From a bacterium (GTDB lineage: Bacteria > Planctomycetota > JAFGQW01), in assembly GCA_030426805.1 (NCBI GenBank), contig JAUHXU010000006.1, forward strand, positions 124,001 through 188,000: a stretch of 64,000 bases of DNA. The letters are read 5' to 3'. The notes beneath the pieces are model-generated. The model did no database searches. It saw nothing but the letters and a program-made list of their open reading frames with translations, and was not told the origin of the DNA. A program made the translations under genes and the position numbers. Positions 33,164 through 41,991 of this stretch are shown here, piece by piece (position 1 is the stretch's first letter; every line of letters starts with the position of its first letter).

Positions 33164-36127
33164 GTGTCCAGTCACCACGGATTCGTATCCCTGCTCGCGG
33201 TCGGTCTCCTCCTGCTTGCAGGGACCATCGCGTCAGGGCAGGAAGCACCGGGTTCGATTCGCGGCATCGTCTTCGACAAGGACTTCGATGCGCCGATCGG
33301 CGAGGCCGAGGTCGTGGTCGTCGACACCGGTCACAAGTGCATGACGACCGCGCAGGGCGACTTCTCGATTCCCGGTGTCAAGCCGGGTGAGTACACCCTC
33401 GCGTTCTCGAAGGACGGCTACGTGCGCCAGCTGCGCACGGTCGTCGTGTCGTCGGGGAAGCTGACCGAGGTGACGATCCACCTCGCCGGCGACTACATCG
33501 ACATGGAAGAGTTCATCGTGCAGGACTTGTTGGCGATCGGCGGCTCGACCGAAGCGGGACTCCTCGAGTTTCGCTACAAGAGCCCCTCGCTACTCGATTC
33601 GATCGGTGCGGACCTGATGGGGCAGGCGGGCGCGAGCGACGCCGCCGCCGCACTGCAACTCGTCGCCGGCGCGACGGTGCAGGACAAGTCCGCGGTGATC
33701 CGCGGCCTCCCGGATCGATACGTGAGCTCGCAGGTCAACGGCGTTCGGATGCCGTCGGCGGACGAGGACAAGCGCGCGGTCGAACTCGACCAGTTCCCGT
33801 CGGCGGTGATCGAGAGCATCCGCGTGTCGAAGACGTTCCTGCCGGATCAGCAGGGCGACGCGTCCGGCGGTGCCGTCGACGTGCGCCTGAAGGGCATCCC
33901 GGACGAGGCGTTCTTCATCAAGGCGAAAGCCGAGATCGGCTACAACTCGCAGGTCACCGGCAAGAGCGACTTCCTGAGCTACAGCGGCGGCGGAGTCGAG
34001 GGTGGTGGGCGCAGCGTTCAACCGCTCGGGCAGAACTGGCTGGGTGCGGTCGGCGTCTCCGAGCGCGACGCACCGGCCGACTACAAGTGGTCGATCGCAT
34101 CGGGCGGCAATCACACGTTCGACAGCGGGCTGCGGGTCGGCGGCTTCGCGAGCATCTTCTTCGAGCGCGACAGCTCGTTCGACGACGACCAGCGCGACGA
34201 CCAGTGGTGGGTCGAGTCGCCCGGCAACCCGATGACGCCGCGACTGTCGCAGAATCAGGGCATCGACGACTTCAAGACGAACCTGTTCGACGTCGAGCAG
34301 GCGACGCAGACGCGCCAGTGGGGTGGCCTCGCCACCTTCGGCGTCGAGTCGGAGAACCACGCGATCAACGTCGTCTACCTGCTCTCGCAGACCGCGGACG
34401 ACAAGGCGACGCTCGCGACCGACACGCGCGGCAAGTCCTACTACTTTCCCGCCTACGACCCGAACGACCCGAACAGCCCGGGCTACGACGAGCGAGGCGC
34501 CGCGCCGTATCTTCGGACCGAGACGCTCGAGTACACCGAGCGCACCGTGCAGTCGTTGCAGTTCTCCGGTGACCACACGATCCCGGTCGGCGACCTCCGG
34601 ATCTTCGCCGATCCGCAGTTCGACTGGATCCTCGCGTTCAGCTCCGCCGATCAGGACCAGCCCGACAAGCGCCAGTTCGGCGCCGAGTGGCGACCGGGTC
34701 GCGTCGTGGGGCAGACGCGGTTTCCGGCGCAGTGGCTGCCCTACAAGCCGGCCGCGACGTTCACGCTCGGCAACTCCCAGCGCATCTTCAAGACGATCGA
34801 AGAGGAGAGCCACCAGGGCGCGCTGAACCTTCGCCTCCCGTTCAAGACCGGTCGATCGAAGAAGAAGGACGAGGACAACGGTTACCTGAAGTTCGGCGTG
34901 TTCCGCGATGCGGTGCAGCGCGAGTTCGACCAGGACACCTACGCGAACTTCAACGACAACACGACGTCCACCGGCGAGTTCAACGATCCGTGGAGCCAGC
35001 GCTTCCCGTTCGAGAGCCACCCGATCACCGACGGCCCGCCGTTCGTCGACGTCGACTACGACGGCCGCCAGCGGATCCACGCCGCGTATGCGATGGTCGA
35101 TGTGCCGCTCACGTCGTGGGCGCGAATCGCCGGCGGTGTGCGCTTCGAGTCGACGTTCATCTCGATCCAGAACTTCGCCGAGCAGAACGCGCAGTGGGTG
35201 CCGCCCGGCGCGTCGTCGCCCGAGGACCTGACGCCCGGCGCCGCAGACGTCGACTTCGATCGCAACGACTGGTTGCCGGCGATCGGGCTCACTGTCGAAC
35301 CGCTCGATTCGCTCACGCTCCGCGCGTCGTGGTCGCAGACGGTCGCGCGCCAGACGTTCAAGGAGCTGACGCCGATCCAGCAGCAGGAGTTCCTCGGCGG
35401 CCCGGTCTTCATCGGCAACCCGAGCCTCGACATGAGTTCGTTGACGAACTACGACCTGCGCGCCGACTATCGGCCCTATCAGGGCGGACTCTTGTCGGTC
35501 TCGTGGTTCCAGAAGGAAATCGTCGACCCGATCGAGAACGTGCAGCGCGTCGGCGACTTCACGTTCACGACCGCGGTCAACTACCCGCGCGGCCGCCTGC
35601 GCGGCTGGGAGTTCGAGGTGCGCCAGCGGCTCGGCGAGCTCTGGAGCGCGGCCGACGGCTTTTCGATCGGCGCGAACGCGACACTGATCGACGCGAAGGT
35701 GAAGATCCCCGACGACGAGATCGCGGTGTTCAGCAAGCCCGGCCTGATGGCGGCGACCACGCGGCGCGACATGACGAACGCGCCCGAGCACCTGCTGAAC
35801 CTCTACCTGACGTGGGATTCGCAGTCGACCGGCACGCGTGCCGGCATCTTCTACACGCTGCAGGGCGATCGACTGATCGCCGGTGCCGGCGAGTCGGCGG
35901 GGAACTACGTGCCGCCGGTCTACGAAGACGACTACGGCACGCTCAACGTCACGGTCACGCAGCGCATCGGGAGCATCTTCACGCTGCAACTCAAGGGAAA
36001 GAACCTGACGAACCCGTCCATCAAGTCCGTGTATCGCTCGCCCTTCATCGAGCGCGACGTCACGAAGACGTCCTACAAGCGCGGCATCGATGCGTCGGTG
36101 AGTCTTGCCGCCAACGTCCGGTTCTGA
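33164..36127 (+). CDS. TonB-dependent outer-membrane receptor with N-terminal carboxypeptidase-regulatory-like domain
   Basis: The 987-residue product is read from GTG 33164, after GCGAGGGA, because the signal peptide begins there (LLAVGLLLLAGTIASGQ). Residues 30-95 are a carboxypeptidase-regulatory-like beta-sandwich (SIRGIVFDKDFDAPIGEAEV, GDFSIPGVKPGEYTLAF). A TonB-box-like MEEFIVQDL follows, then the plug (AVIRGLPDRYVSSQVNGVRM ... SGGAVDVRLKG) and a 22-strand-type barrel (LGNSQRIF, YDLRADYRPYQGG, GKNLTNPSIKSVY). The C-terminus LAANVRF ends in Phe as outer-membrane barrels do. It imports an unknown large nutrient. The energising proteins are encoded directly downstream. Confidence 0.93.
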   Translation: MSSHHGFVSLLAVGLLLLAGTIASGQEAPGSIRGIVFDKDFDAPIGEAEVVVVDTGHKCMTTAQGDFSIPGVKPGEYTLAFSKDGYVRQLRTVVVSSGKLTEVTIHLAGDYIDMEEFIVQDLLAIGGSTEAGLLEFRYKSPSLLDSIGADLMGQAGASDAAAALQLVAGATVQDKSAVIRGLPDRYVSSQVNGVRMPSADEDKRAVELDQFPSAVIESIRVSKTFLPDQQGDASGGAVDVRLKGIPDEAFFIKAKAEIGYNSQVTGKSDFLSYSGGGVEGGGRSVQPLGQNWLGAVGVSERDAPADYKWSIASGGNHTFDSGLRVGGFASIFFERDSSFDDDQRDDQWWVESPGNPMTPRLSQNQGIDDFKTNLFDVEQATQTRQWGGLATFGVESENHAINVVYLLSQTADDKATLATDTRGKSYYFPAYDPNDPNSPGYDERGAAPYLRTETLEYTERTVQSLQFSGDHTIPVGDLRIFADPQFDWILAFSSADQDQPDKRQFGAEWRPGRVVGQTRFPAQWLPYKPAATFTLGNSQRIFKTIEEESHQGALNLRLPFKTGRSKKKDEDNGYLKFGVFRDAVQREFDQDTYANFNDNTTSTGEFNDPWSQRFPFESHPITDGPPFVDVDYDGRQRIHAAYAMVDVPLTSWARIAGGVRFESTFISIQNFAEQNAQWVPPGASSPEDLTPGAADVDFDRNDWLPAIGLTVEPLDSLTLRASWSQTVARQTFKELTPIQQQEFLGGPVFIGNPSLDMSSLTNYDLRADYRPYQGGLLSVSWFQKEIVDPIENVQRVGDFTFTTAVNYPRGRLRGWEFEVRQRLGELWSAADGFSIGANATLIDAKVKIPDDEIAVFSKPGLMAATTRRDMTNAPEHLLNLYLTWDSQSTGTRAGIFYTLQGDRLIAGAGESAGNYVPPVYEDDYGTLNVTVTQRIGSIFTLQLKGKNLTNPSIKSVYRSPFIERDVTKTSYKRGIDASVSLAANVRF

Positions 36128-36154
36128 CGTCGGCGAGAATTGGAGTATCTCGAA

Positions 36155-36955
36155 ATGAAGACGAAGTCGAACGGCCGTCGGCGAACGCGCTCGGCAATCG
36201 GCGTCGGCGTGCTCGCGCTCGCGATCGGGGCGCCGATGCCCTTCGTCGCGGACGATGACGACGACGCCGTCGCCGGTGTGCGCGACGTCTACGAGCAATG
36301 GGTCGAAGTCCAGCGCATCCTCTCGAAGGAGAAGGCGGACTGGGCCGTCGGCGAGGAGCTGCTGACGAGCCGCGTCTCGGTGCTCGGCGACGAGATCGAG
36401 TCGCTCGAGGCGAAGATCGCCGAAGCGAACAAGAGCGTCGAGGACACCCAGGCGCGCCAGCAGAAGCTCGAGGCGGAGAAGGCGACCCTCGAGGCGTCGA
36501 CGAAGGTGCTCGAGGACGCGATCGCGCCGCTCGAGACGCGGCTGAAGGCGCTGCTCGTCCGGTTGCCGGACCCGCTGCGCGAGCGCGTCAAGCCGCTCAG
36601 CCAGGGGATCCCGGAGGACCCGGCAAAGACCGAGCTTCCGCTGGTCAAGCGCTACGCGAACGTGATCGTGATCCTGAACGAGGTCGACAAGTTCAACCGC
36701 GAGATCAGCGTCACGAGCGAAGTGCGTCGCCTCGACGACGAGACCAGTGCCGAAGTGACCGCGCTCTACGTCGGGATCGGCCAGGCCTACTACGTGACCG
36801 CGAAGCGCGACGCCGCCGGTGTCGGCAGCGCGTCCGAGACCGGCTGGACGTGGACGACGAACAACGCCGCCGCGGAGGCGATTGCGAAGGCCATCGCGGT
36901 CTTCAAGGACGAGCAGGCGGCCACGTTCGCCCCGCTCCCGATCGAGATCAAGTGA
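36155..36955 (+). CDS. DUF3450-type periplasmic coiled-coil protein of a TonB system
   Basis: The 266-residue product starts at ATG 36155 with TTGGAG nine bases upstream. A signal peptide (VGVLALAIGAPMPFVA) is followed by a run of Asp and then a long coiled coil (about residues 65-125, e.g. EIESLEAKIAEANKSVED). The C-terminal half, with VGIGQAYYVTAKRDAAGVG and ETGWTWTTNN, matches my recollection of the DUF3450 family, which in Vibrio and Shewanella is encoded before ExbB/TtpC genes of TonB systems. That is exactly the position here, 27 bp after the receptor and 16 bp before the ExbB-like gene. Its exact role is unknown. Confidence 0.82.
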   Translation: MKTKSNGRRRTRSAIGVGVLALAIGAPMPFVADDDDDAVAGVRDVYEQWVEVQRILSKEKADWAVGEELLTSRVSVLGDEIESLEAKIAEANKSVEDTQARQQKLEAEKATLEASTKVLEDAIAPLETRLKALLVRLPDPLRERVKPLSQGIPEDPAKTELPLVKRYANVIVILNEVDKFNREISVTSEVRRLDDETSAEVTALYVGIGQAYYVTAKRDAAGVGSASETGWTWTTNNAAAEAIAKAIAVFKDEQAATFAPLPIEIK

Positions 36956-36971
36956 CGGGAAGGGCGAAGCG

Positions 36972-38555
36972 ATGAACCTGACGAAACCCGTCGCCGCGCT
37001 GCTCCTGGCCGCGGCGGCCACGACCGCGGCGGCACAGGACGAAGCGTCGTTCGGCGACGCTGCCGCGCGCATGCGGCAGAAGCTCGAATCGAGCACCAAG
37101 GCACTGACCGACTTCCGCGCGATGGTCGCGGACAAGAAGGTGCCGCTCCTCCGCGAGCTCCGCACGCGTGACGACAAGCTCCTCGAGTTGCGCGGCGAGT
37201 TGCAAAAGGCGTCGCGCCGCGTCGACTCGCGCGTGCTCGGCCTCCAGGGCGTGCAGCGCGACATCAAGTTCCTCAAGGACCAGTCGGCACACCTGTCGAA
37301 CCTGCTCGGCGAATACGTCCGCAACTTCGAGTCGCGGCTGCACATCGCCGAGTTGCAGCGCCACGCGAAGGTGATCGAAGCCGCGAAGCTCGCGCCGGAG
37401 AACGACAACTTCGGCGCCGGCGACGTGTTCGCCGCCCAGCTGGGCCTCGTCGGTGCGTCCTTCGAACGGATCGAGGACGCGCTCGGCGGCACGCGCTTCA
37501 AGGGCACCGCCACCGACGCGAACGGGATCGTCCGCGAGGGCACGTTCCTGCTCGTCGGGCCGGCCGCGCTGTTCGCATCGAGCGACGGCGAGGCGATCGG
37601 CACGGCCGAGCAGCGACTCGGATCGCTCGAGCCGACGGCGATCCCGTTCACGACGCCCGAGGACGGGGCGGCGGCCAAGGCGCTCGTCGCGTCGGGCGCC
37701 GGTGCGTTCCCGTTCGATGCGAGCCTCGGCGACGCGCAGAAGATCGCCGCCACGGAGGAGACGCTGATCGAGCACGTCAAGAAGGGCGGCGCCGTGATGG
37801 TGCCGATCTTCGTGATGGCCGGTCTCGCGCTGCTCGTCGCGCTGATCAAGTGGATCCAGTTCACGTTCGTGCGCAGGCCGTCGCGCAAGCAGGTCGCCGA
37901 ACTGCTCGAGGCCGTCGGCGCCGACGACCACGAGCGCGCCCGCGGTGCTGCCCGAGGGCTCAAGGGGCCGGTCGGCGACATGCTCCGCACGGGCGTGTCG
38001 AACCTCGGCGAGCCCCGCGAGCTGATCGAAGAGTCGATGTACGAGAAGGTGCTGACGACGCGGCTCCGGCTGCAGAAGATGCTGCCGTTCATCGCGATCT
38101 GCGCCGCCTCGGCACCGCTCCTCGGCCTGCTCGGCACCGTCACCGGCATCATCAACACGTTCAAGATGATCACCGTGTTCGGTTCGGGCGACGTGAAGAG
38201 CCTCTCGGGCGGTATCTCCGAGGCGCTCATCACGACGAAGTTCGGCCTGATCGTCGCGATCCCGTCGCTGCTGCTGCACGCGTTCCTGTCGCGCAAGGCG
38301 AAGGGCGTGATCGGCACGATGGAGACGAGCGCGGTCGCGTTCATGAACAAGGTCGCGCGCACGAGCCTGCGCCGCCCGAGTCGTCCCGTCGAGGTGCCGG
38401 CGCACGTGCCGGCCGGTGTCGCGTCGAACGGCGCGCCGGACCCGCGCCTCGTGCGCGAGCAGGTCAACGAGATCCTCGGCGATCTGCTCGGCCCGTTGGT
38501 CGGCGACAACTTCGATGACGGGAAGTCGTCCAAGGCGGCGACGCGGTCGGCGTGA
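36972..38555 (+). CDS. ExbB/TolQ-family protein with large periplasmic N-terminal domain (TtpC-like)
   Basis: The 527-residue product has a signal peptide (LLLAAAATTAAAQ) and about 250 residues of helical periplasmic domain, with RTRDDKLLELRGELQKASRR. Three membrane segments of the MotA/TolQ/ExbB type follow (VMVPIFVMAGLALLVALIKW, IAICAASAPLLGLLGTVTGI, EALITTKFGLIVAIPSLLLH). The second and third carry the usual LLGTVTG and KFGLIVAIP motifs of the proton channel. This layout is that of TtpC in Vibrio TonB2 systems, here with a longer N-terminal part. It ends in an overlap with a second, ordinary-sized ExbB gene. Confidence 0.9.
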   Translation: MNLTKPVAALLLAAAATTAAAQDEASFGDAAARMRQKLESSTKALTDFRAMVADKKVPLLRELRTRDDKLLELRGELQKASRRVDSRVLGLQGVQRDIKFLKDQSAHLSNLLGEYVRNFESRLHIAELQRHAKVIEAAKLAPENDNFGAGDVFAAQLGLVGASFERIEDALGGTRFKGTATDANGIVREGTFLLVGPAALFASSDGEAIGTAEQRLGSLEPTAIPFTTPEDGAAAKALVASGAGAFPFDASLGDAQKIAATEETLIEHVKKGGAVMVPIFVMAGLALLVALIKWIQFTFVRRPSRKQVAELLEAVGADDHERARGAARGLKGPVGDMLRTGVSNLGEPRELIEESMYEKVLTTRLRLQKMLPFIAICAASAPLLGLLGTVTGIINTFKMITVFGSGDVKSLSGGISEALITTKFGLIVAIPSLLLHAFLSRKAKGVIGTMETSAVAFMNKVARTSLRRPSRPVEVPAHVPAGVASNGAPDPRLVREQVNEILGDLLGPLVGDNFDDGKSSKAATRSA

Positions 38556-39307
38556 TGGAGCGCGTGTTCGAATGGCTCCGCGGGCGCGGCACCGCGCTCG
38601 TCGACGAGGCGATCGGGATCTGGTCGTCCGGCGGCTGGGCGATGGTCGCGATCGCGATCATCGCGATCGTGATGTTCGGTGTGGGGATCCACATCTGGCT
38701 GCGTCTGCGCCGCAAGGGCTTTCAGTCGGTGCCGGAGGAGACCTGGCGCCGCTGGATCGACCATCCGATCGAACGCGACGGACGGGTCGGGGAACTCCTC
38801 GACTTCGTCACGGTCGGCGGCTCGCTCGAGGAGACGACCGAGCTGTTCTCGCAGCTCCGTCGCACCGAGACGCTGCCGATCGATCGCGACCTTCGGCTGA
38901 TGAAGGTCTGCGTCAGCGCGGCGCCGCTCGTCGGCTTGCTCGGCACCGTGACCGGTATGCTCGCGACGTTCAACGCGTTGTCGACCGGCGGCGGTGGCGA
39001 TCAGACGATGGCGATGATCGCGTCGGGCATCTCCGAGGCGTTGATCACGACCGAGACCGGACTCGTGATCGCGCTGCCGGGGCTGTTCATGCAATACCAG
39101 CTCGCGCGCACGTGTGAGCGCTACAAGGCGTTCCTCGCGCACCTCGAGACGGTCTGCACGCAGACGCTGCACCGTGGCGAGCGCCGTCGCGCGCGCGAAG
39201 CGGTCCGCCGCGCCGCGCGAGCCGAGGTCGCGCGCCGACTCGCCGGGCGCCTGCGCGATTCGCGCGCGTCCGAACTCGTCACCGCCCGCACACAGTCCGA
39301 GAGGTGA
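38555..39307 (+). CDS. exbB: ExbB-family proton channel protein
   Basis: The 250-residue product starts at ATG 38555, sharing one base with the previous stop; a GTG one codon earlier is an alternative. Three membrane segments are seen: WAMVAIAIIAIVMFGVGIHI (about 27-46), APLVGLLGTVTGMLATFNAL and EALITTETGLVIALPGLFMQ. The GTVTGM and TGLVIALPG motifs are those of ExbB/TolQ. With ExbD it forms the proton-driven motor that powers TonB. It is the second ExbB-like protein of the island, as in TonB2 systems where TtpC and ExbB work together. Confidence 0.92.
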   Translation: MERVFEWLRGRGTALVDEAIGIWSSGGWAMVAIAIIAIVMFGVGIHIWLRLRRKGFQSVPEETWRRWIDHPIERDGRVGELLDFVTVGGSLEETTELFSQLRRTETLPIDRDLRLMKVCVSAAPLVGLLGTVTGMLATFNALSTGGGGDQTMAMIASGISEALITTETGLVIALPGLFMQYQLARTCERYKAFLAHLETVCTQTLHRGERRRAREAVRRAARAEVARRLAGRLRDSRASELVTARTQSER

Positions 39308-39310
39308 AGC

Positions 39311-39721
39311 ATGGGACGTTTTCGTGATATCTCCGACGACACGAGCGAAACGGCGATCGACATGTCGCCGCTGATCGACTGCGTGTTCATCCTGCTGATC
39401 TTCTTCATCGTGACGACCGTGTTCGTCGAGGAGAGCGGCGTCGAGGTCGATCGGCCGCAAGCCGCGTCGGCGAGCCGGCTCGAGAAGACGAGCATCCTGA
39501 TCGCGCTGACCGAGAAGGGCGAGGTCGTCTACGGCGGCCGCGACATCGGCATCGGCGGCGTGCGTCCGCTGGTCAAGCGGATGCTCCAGCAGGAAGAGGT
39601 CCCGGTGATCATCCAGGCCGATTCGGTCTCGACGTCGGGCCTGCTCGTGCGCGTGATCGACGAGGCCAAGCTCGGCGGCGCGGTCAAGGTCAGCGTCGCG
39701 ACGAAGGCGGCGCAGGGATGA
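39311..39721 (+). CDS. exbD: ExbD/TolR-family protein
   Basis: The 136-residue product starts at ATG 39311, three bases after the ExbB stop. It has one membrane segment with the essential Asp (MSPLIDCVFILLIFFIVTTV) and a periplasmic ExbD/TolR domain that ends in VKVSVATKAAQG. It is the partner of ExbB in the proton channel. The stop overlaps the start of the tonB gene in ATGA. Confidence 0.93.
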   Translation: MGRFRDISDDTSETAIDMSPLIDCVFILLIFFIVTTVFVEESGVEVDRPQAASASRLEKTSILIALTEKGEVVYGGRDIGIGGVRPLVKRMLQQEEVPVIIQADSVSTSGLLVRVIDEAKLGGAVKVSVATKAAQG

Positions 39722-40392
39722 GCGAGAGTTCGTTGACCCGTCGGCGCTCGTTCTTCGGGCCGCTGTGGCACGGTGCGCGCGTCGCCCTCGGTGCGCTCGC
39801 ACTGACGACGCTGATGTTCCTCGTGCTCCCGCTGATCCAGGCGATCGCCCAGGGCCCGCGCACCGACACGATCCTGCGCGACGCCGACACGGCGGCGCTC
39901 CCGCCACCGGTGCAGCAGCCGGATCCCGAGCCGGAGCCCGAACCCGAGCCGGACGAGCCGCCGCCGCAACTCGCCGACGAGAACACGCAAGTCGACCTCG
40001 GCCCGCTCGAGCTGATGCTCGACGGCGGTGGGGGGACCGGCTGGGGCAGCGGCACGATCGCCGTCGGTCTCGGCGCGATCGGCCCCCAGAAGGGCAAGGG
40101 CGCGTCGACGTTCTCGCTCGCCGAACTCGATCAGCGGCCGCGTCCGACCTATCAACCGAACCCGGTCGTCAGCGCCAAGCTGCGCAAGAAGGCGCCGGCC
40201 ACCGTGTGGCTCCTGCTCACGGTCGACGAGCGCGGTCGCGTGGACCAGCTGCGCGTGCAGAAGTCCACGGATCCGGCGTTCGAGCGCTCGGCGCTGCAGG
40301 CCGTCAAGAAGTGGCGGTTCGAGCCCGGCAAGCGCAAGGGCAAGTCCGTTCGATACAAGCTCCGTTACCCCGTCACGTTCCCGAAGAAGTGA
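39718..40392 (+). CDS. tonB: TonB energy-transducing protein
   Basis: The 224-residue product starts with a basic cytoplasmic stretch, then a membrane segment (ALGALALTTLMFLVLPLIQA). A Pro/Glu-rich spacer (PDPEPEPEPEPDEPP) follows, and the C-terminal TonB domain covers about residues 140-224. That domain holds PATVWLLLTVDERGRVDQLR and AVKKWRFEPGKRKGKSVRYK, the core strand-helix-strand. It spans the periplasm to contact the TonB box of the receptor encoded upstream. The gene is translationally coupled to exbD. Confidence 0.93.
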   Translation: MSESSLTRRRSFFGPLWHGARVALGALALTTLMFLVLPLIQAIAQGPRTDTILRDADTAALPPPVQQPDPEPEPEPEPDEPPPQLADENTQVDLGPLELMLDGGGGTGWGSGTIAVGLGAIGPQKGKGASTFSLAELDQRPRPTYQPNPVVSAKLRKKAPATVWLLLTVDERGRVDQLRVQKSTDPAFERSALQAVKKWRFEPGKRKGKSVRYKLRYPVTFPKK

Positions 40393-41912
40393 TGTCGATG
40401 TCTATCCGCTCTCCGTTCGCCCGTGCCGCATCGGTCGGCGTCGTTCTCGCGCTGGCCGGGTGCGCGTCGCCGCACGCCGGTGACCCCGCCGCGGTGGAGC
40501 CGGCCGCCGGCCGTGTCGCCGACGTTCCGGCGGATGTGTCGTCCGCGGAGTCGGCCCCCTCGCCCGATCGCCAGCCGGTCGCGACGGCGCAGCAACCGTC
40601 CCGGACCCGGCGCGTCTTGAGCGCCGCGGAACGCGCCGTCCTGGACGACCCGACGTTCAAGCGGCGCCTCGTCGAGAGCTACATCGCCGAGACCGAGATC
40701 GAGCCCGGCGTCGACGTCGAGGAGCGCGAGCTGATCGGCAAGGCGATCGAAGCGATCTCCGCCGAGAAGCTCGATGAGGCCGTGAAGATCCTGACCGCGG
40801 CCGCGACCGAGGAGGCGAGTGCGTCGGTGGACTTCATGCTCGCGACCGTGCATGCGCAGCGCGACGACCTCGACGCAGCGATTCGGGCGAGCGAGCGCGC
40901 GGTGCAGAAGTACCCGAAGTTCCGCCGGGCGTGGCGCGGCCTCGCCGACATGCACTACCGGCGCGGTGACTTCGACAAGGCGCGCAAGCCGTTGACGCGG
41001 GTGATCGAACTCGGCGGCGGGGACGCCGTGACCTACGGCATTCTCGGCGTCGTCCACGCCAAGCGCGGCGACGACATCGCGGCGGAGTCGGCGTTTCGGC
41101 GGGCCAACCTGCTCGCGCCGGACGACCTGAACTGGAAGCGCGGCCTCGCCGAGAGCTTCTTCAAGCAGGAGCGCTTCGCGGATGCGGCGGCGCTGTTCAG
41201 CAGCTTGATCCGCGAGCAGCCGGACAACGCCGAGCTGTGGATCGCGCAGGGCCGAGCCTACGGCGCGATGAACCAGCCGATGAAGGCCGCGCAGAACTTC
41301 GAGGTCGTCGACGGTCTCGGGAAGTCGACGTCGGAGAGCTTGAACGGGCTGGGCGTGATCTACGCGAACGAGGGGCTGTACGACCTCGCCGTCGGCGCCT
41401 ACGTGCGGGCCCTCGAGGTCGACGCCAAGGCATCGCCGGACCGCGCGATCCTCGCCGCCGACTACCTCGGTCGAAACGGCGCACTCGACTCGATGCGGAC
41501 GCTCCTCGACGGGCTCGCGAAGCACCGCGCCGACGGGCTCGACCAGAAGCAGCAGCAGACCGTACTGCGTTTGCGGCAGCGCCTCGCGGCCGCGCAAGGC
41601 GAGGGCGCCGAGCAGCGCGCGGTGCTGGAGTCGCTCGTCGAACTCGACCCGACCGACGGCCAGGCGCTGATCGATCTCGCCCGCTACTGGGCCGACCAGC
41701 AGGACACCGCACGGGCGATCCTCCACTTCGAGCGCGCGGCGAACATCGATGCGTTCGAGGCGAAGGCGAAGCTCCGCCACGCGGAGTTGCTCGTTCGCGA
41801 CGGCAAGTTCGCGGAGGCGCTCCCGCTGATCCGACGGGCCCATACCCTCGACCCGCGTGATGCGGTTCGCGACTTCATGAAACAGGTCGAGCGCGCGGCC
41901 CAGATTCGCTGA
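40392..41912 (+). CDS. TPR-repeat lipoprotein at the end of the TonB island
   Basis: The 506-residue product starts at ATG 40392, which overlaps the tonB stop. The signal ends in a clear lipobox LAGC (Cys24). After a Pro/Ala-rich linker it has TPR motifs over most of its length (RGLADMHYRRGDFDKARKPL, YGILGVVHAKRGDDIAAESA, GLGVIYANEGLYDLAVGAYV, ILHFERAANIDAFEAKAKLR). TPR proteins close many TonB2-type clusters; in Vibrio a TPR protein is part of that gene set. It probably organises the complex from the periplasmic side of a membrane. It is the last gene of the run; 79 bp separate it from mutA. Confidence 0.85.
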   Translation: MSMSIRSPFARAASVGVVLALAGCASPHAGDPAAVEPAAGRVADVPADVSSAESAPSPDRQPVATAQQPSRTRRVLSAAERAVLDDPTFKRRLVESYIAETEIEPGVDVEERELIGKAIEAISAEKLDEAVKILTAAATEEASASVDFMLATVHAQRDDLDAAIRASERAVQKYPKFRRAWRGLADMHYRRGDFDKARKPLTRVIELGGGDAVTYGILGVVHAKRGDDIAAESAFRRANLLAPDDLNWKRGLAESFFKQERFADAAALFSSLIREQPDNAELWIAQGRAYGAMNQPMKAAQNFEVVDGLGKSTSESLNGLGVIYANEGLYDLAVGAYVRALEVDAKASPDRAILAADYLGRNGALDSMRTLLDGLAKHRADGLDQKQQQTVLRLRQRLAAAQGEGAEQRAVLESLVELDPTDGQALIDLARYWADQQDTARAILHFERAANIDAFEAKAKLRHAELLVRDGKFAEALPLIRRAHTLDPRDAVRDFMKQVERAAQIR

Positions 41913-41964
41913 CCGCCGGGAGCGCGACCGGCTGCGCGTTTCTCGACGCGCGCCGGGCGCTCCC

Positions 41965-41976
41965 TGTGCTATACCT
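41965..41976 (+). promoter_or_regulatory. Extended -10 element before mutA
   Basis: TGTGCTATACCT (41965-41976) lies 16 bp before the mutA start and shares TGTGCTATA with the icmF promoter region. No good -35 is visible, as is usual for extended -10 promoters. The untranslated leader would be very short. Confidence 0.4.
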
Positions 41977-41991
41977 CGGATCGGAACCCCC

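Noticed and set aside
33590..39907. A minus-strand open frame of more than 2100 codons across the TonB island
   Set aside because: It is a shadow of the receptor, DUF3450 and ExbB genes in GC-rich DNA. It has no domain, is Arg/His-rich, and the plus-strand genes beneath it are unmistakable.
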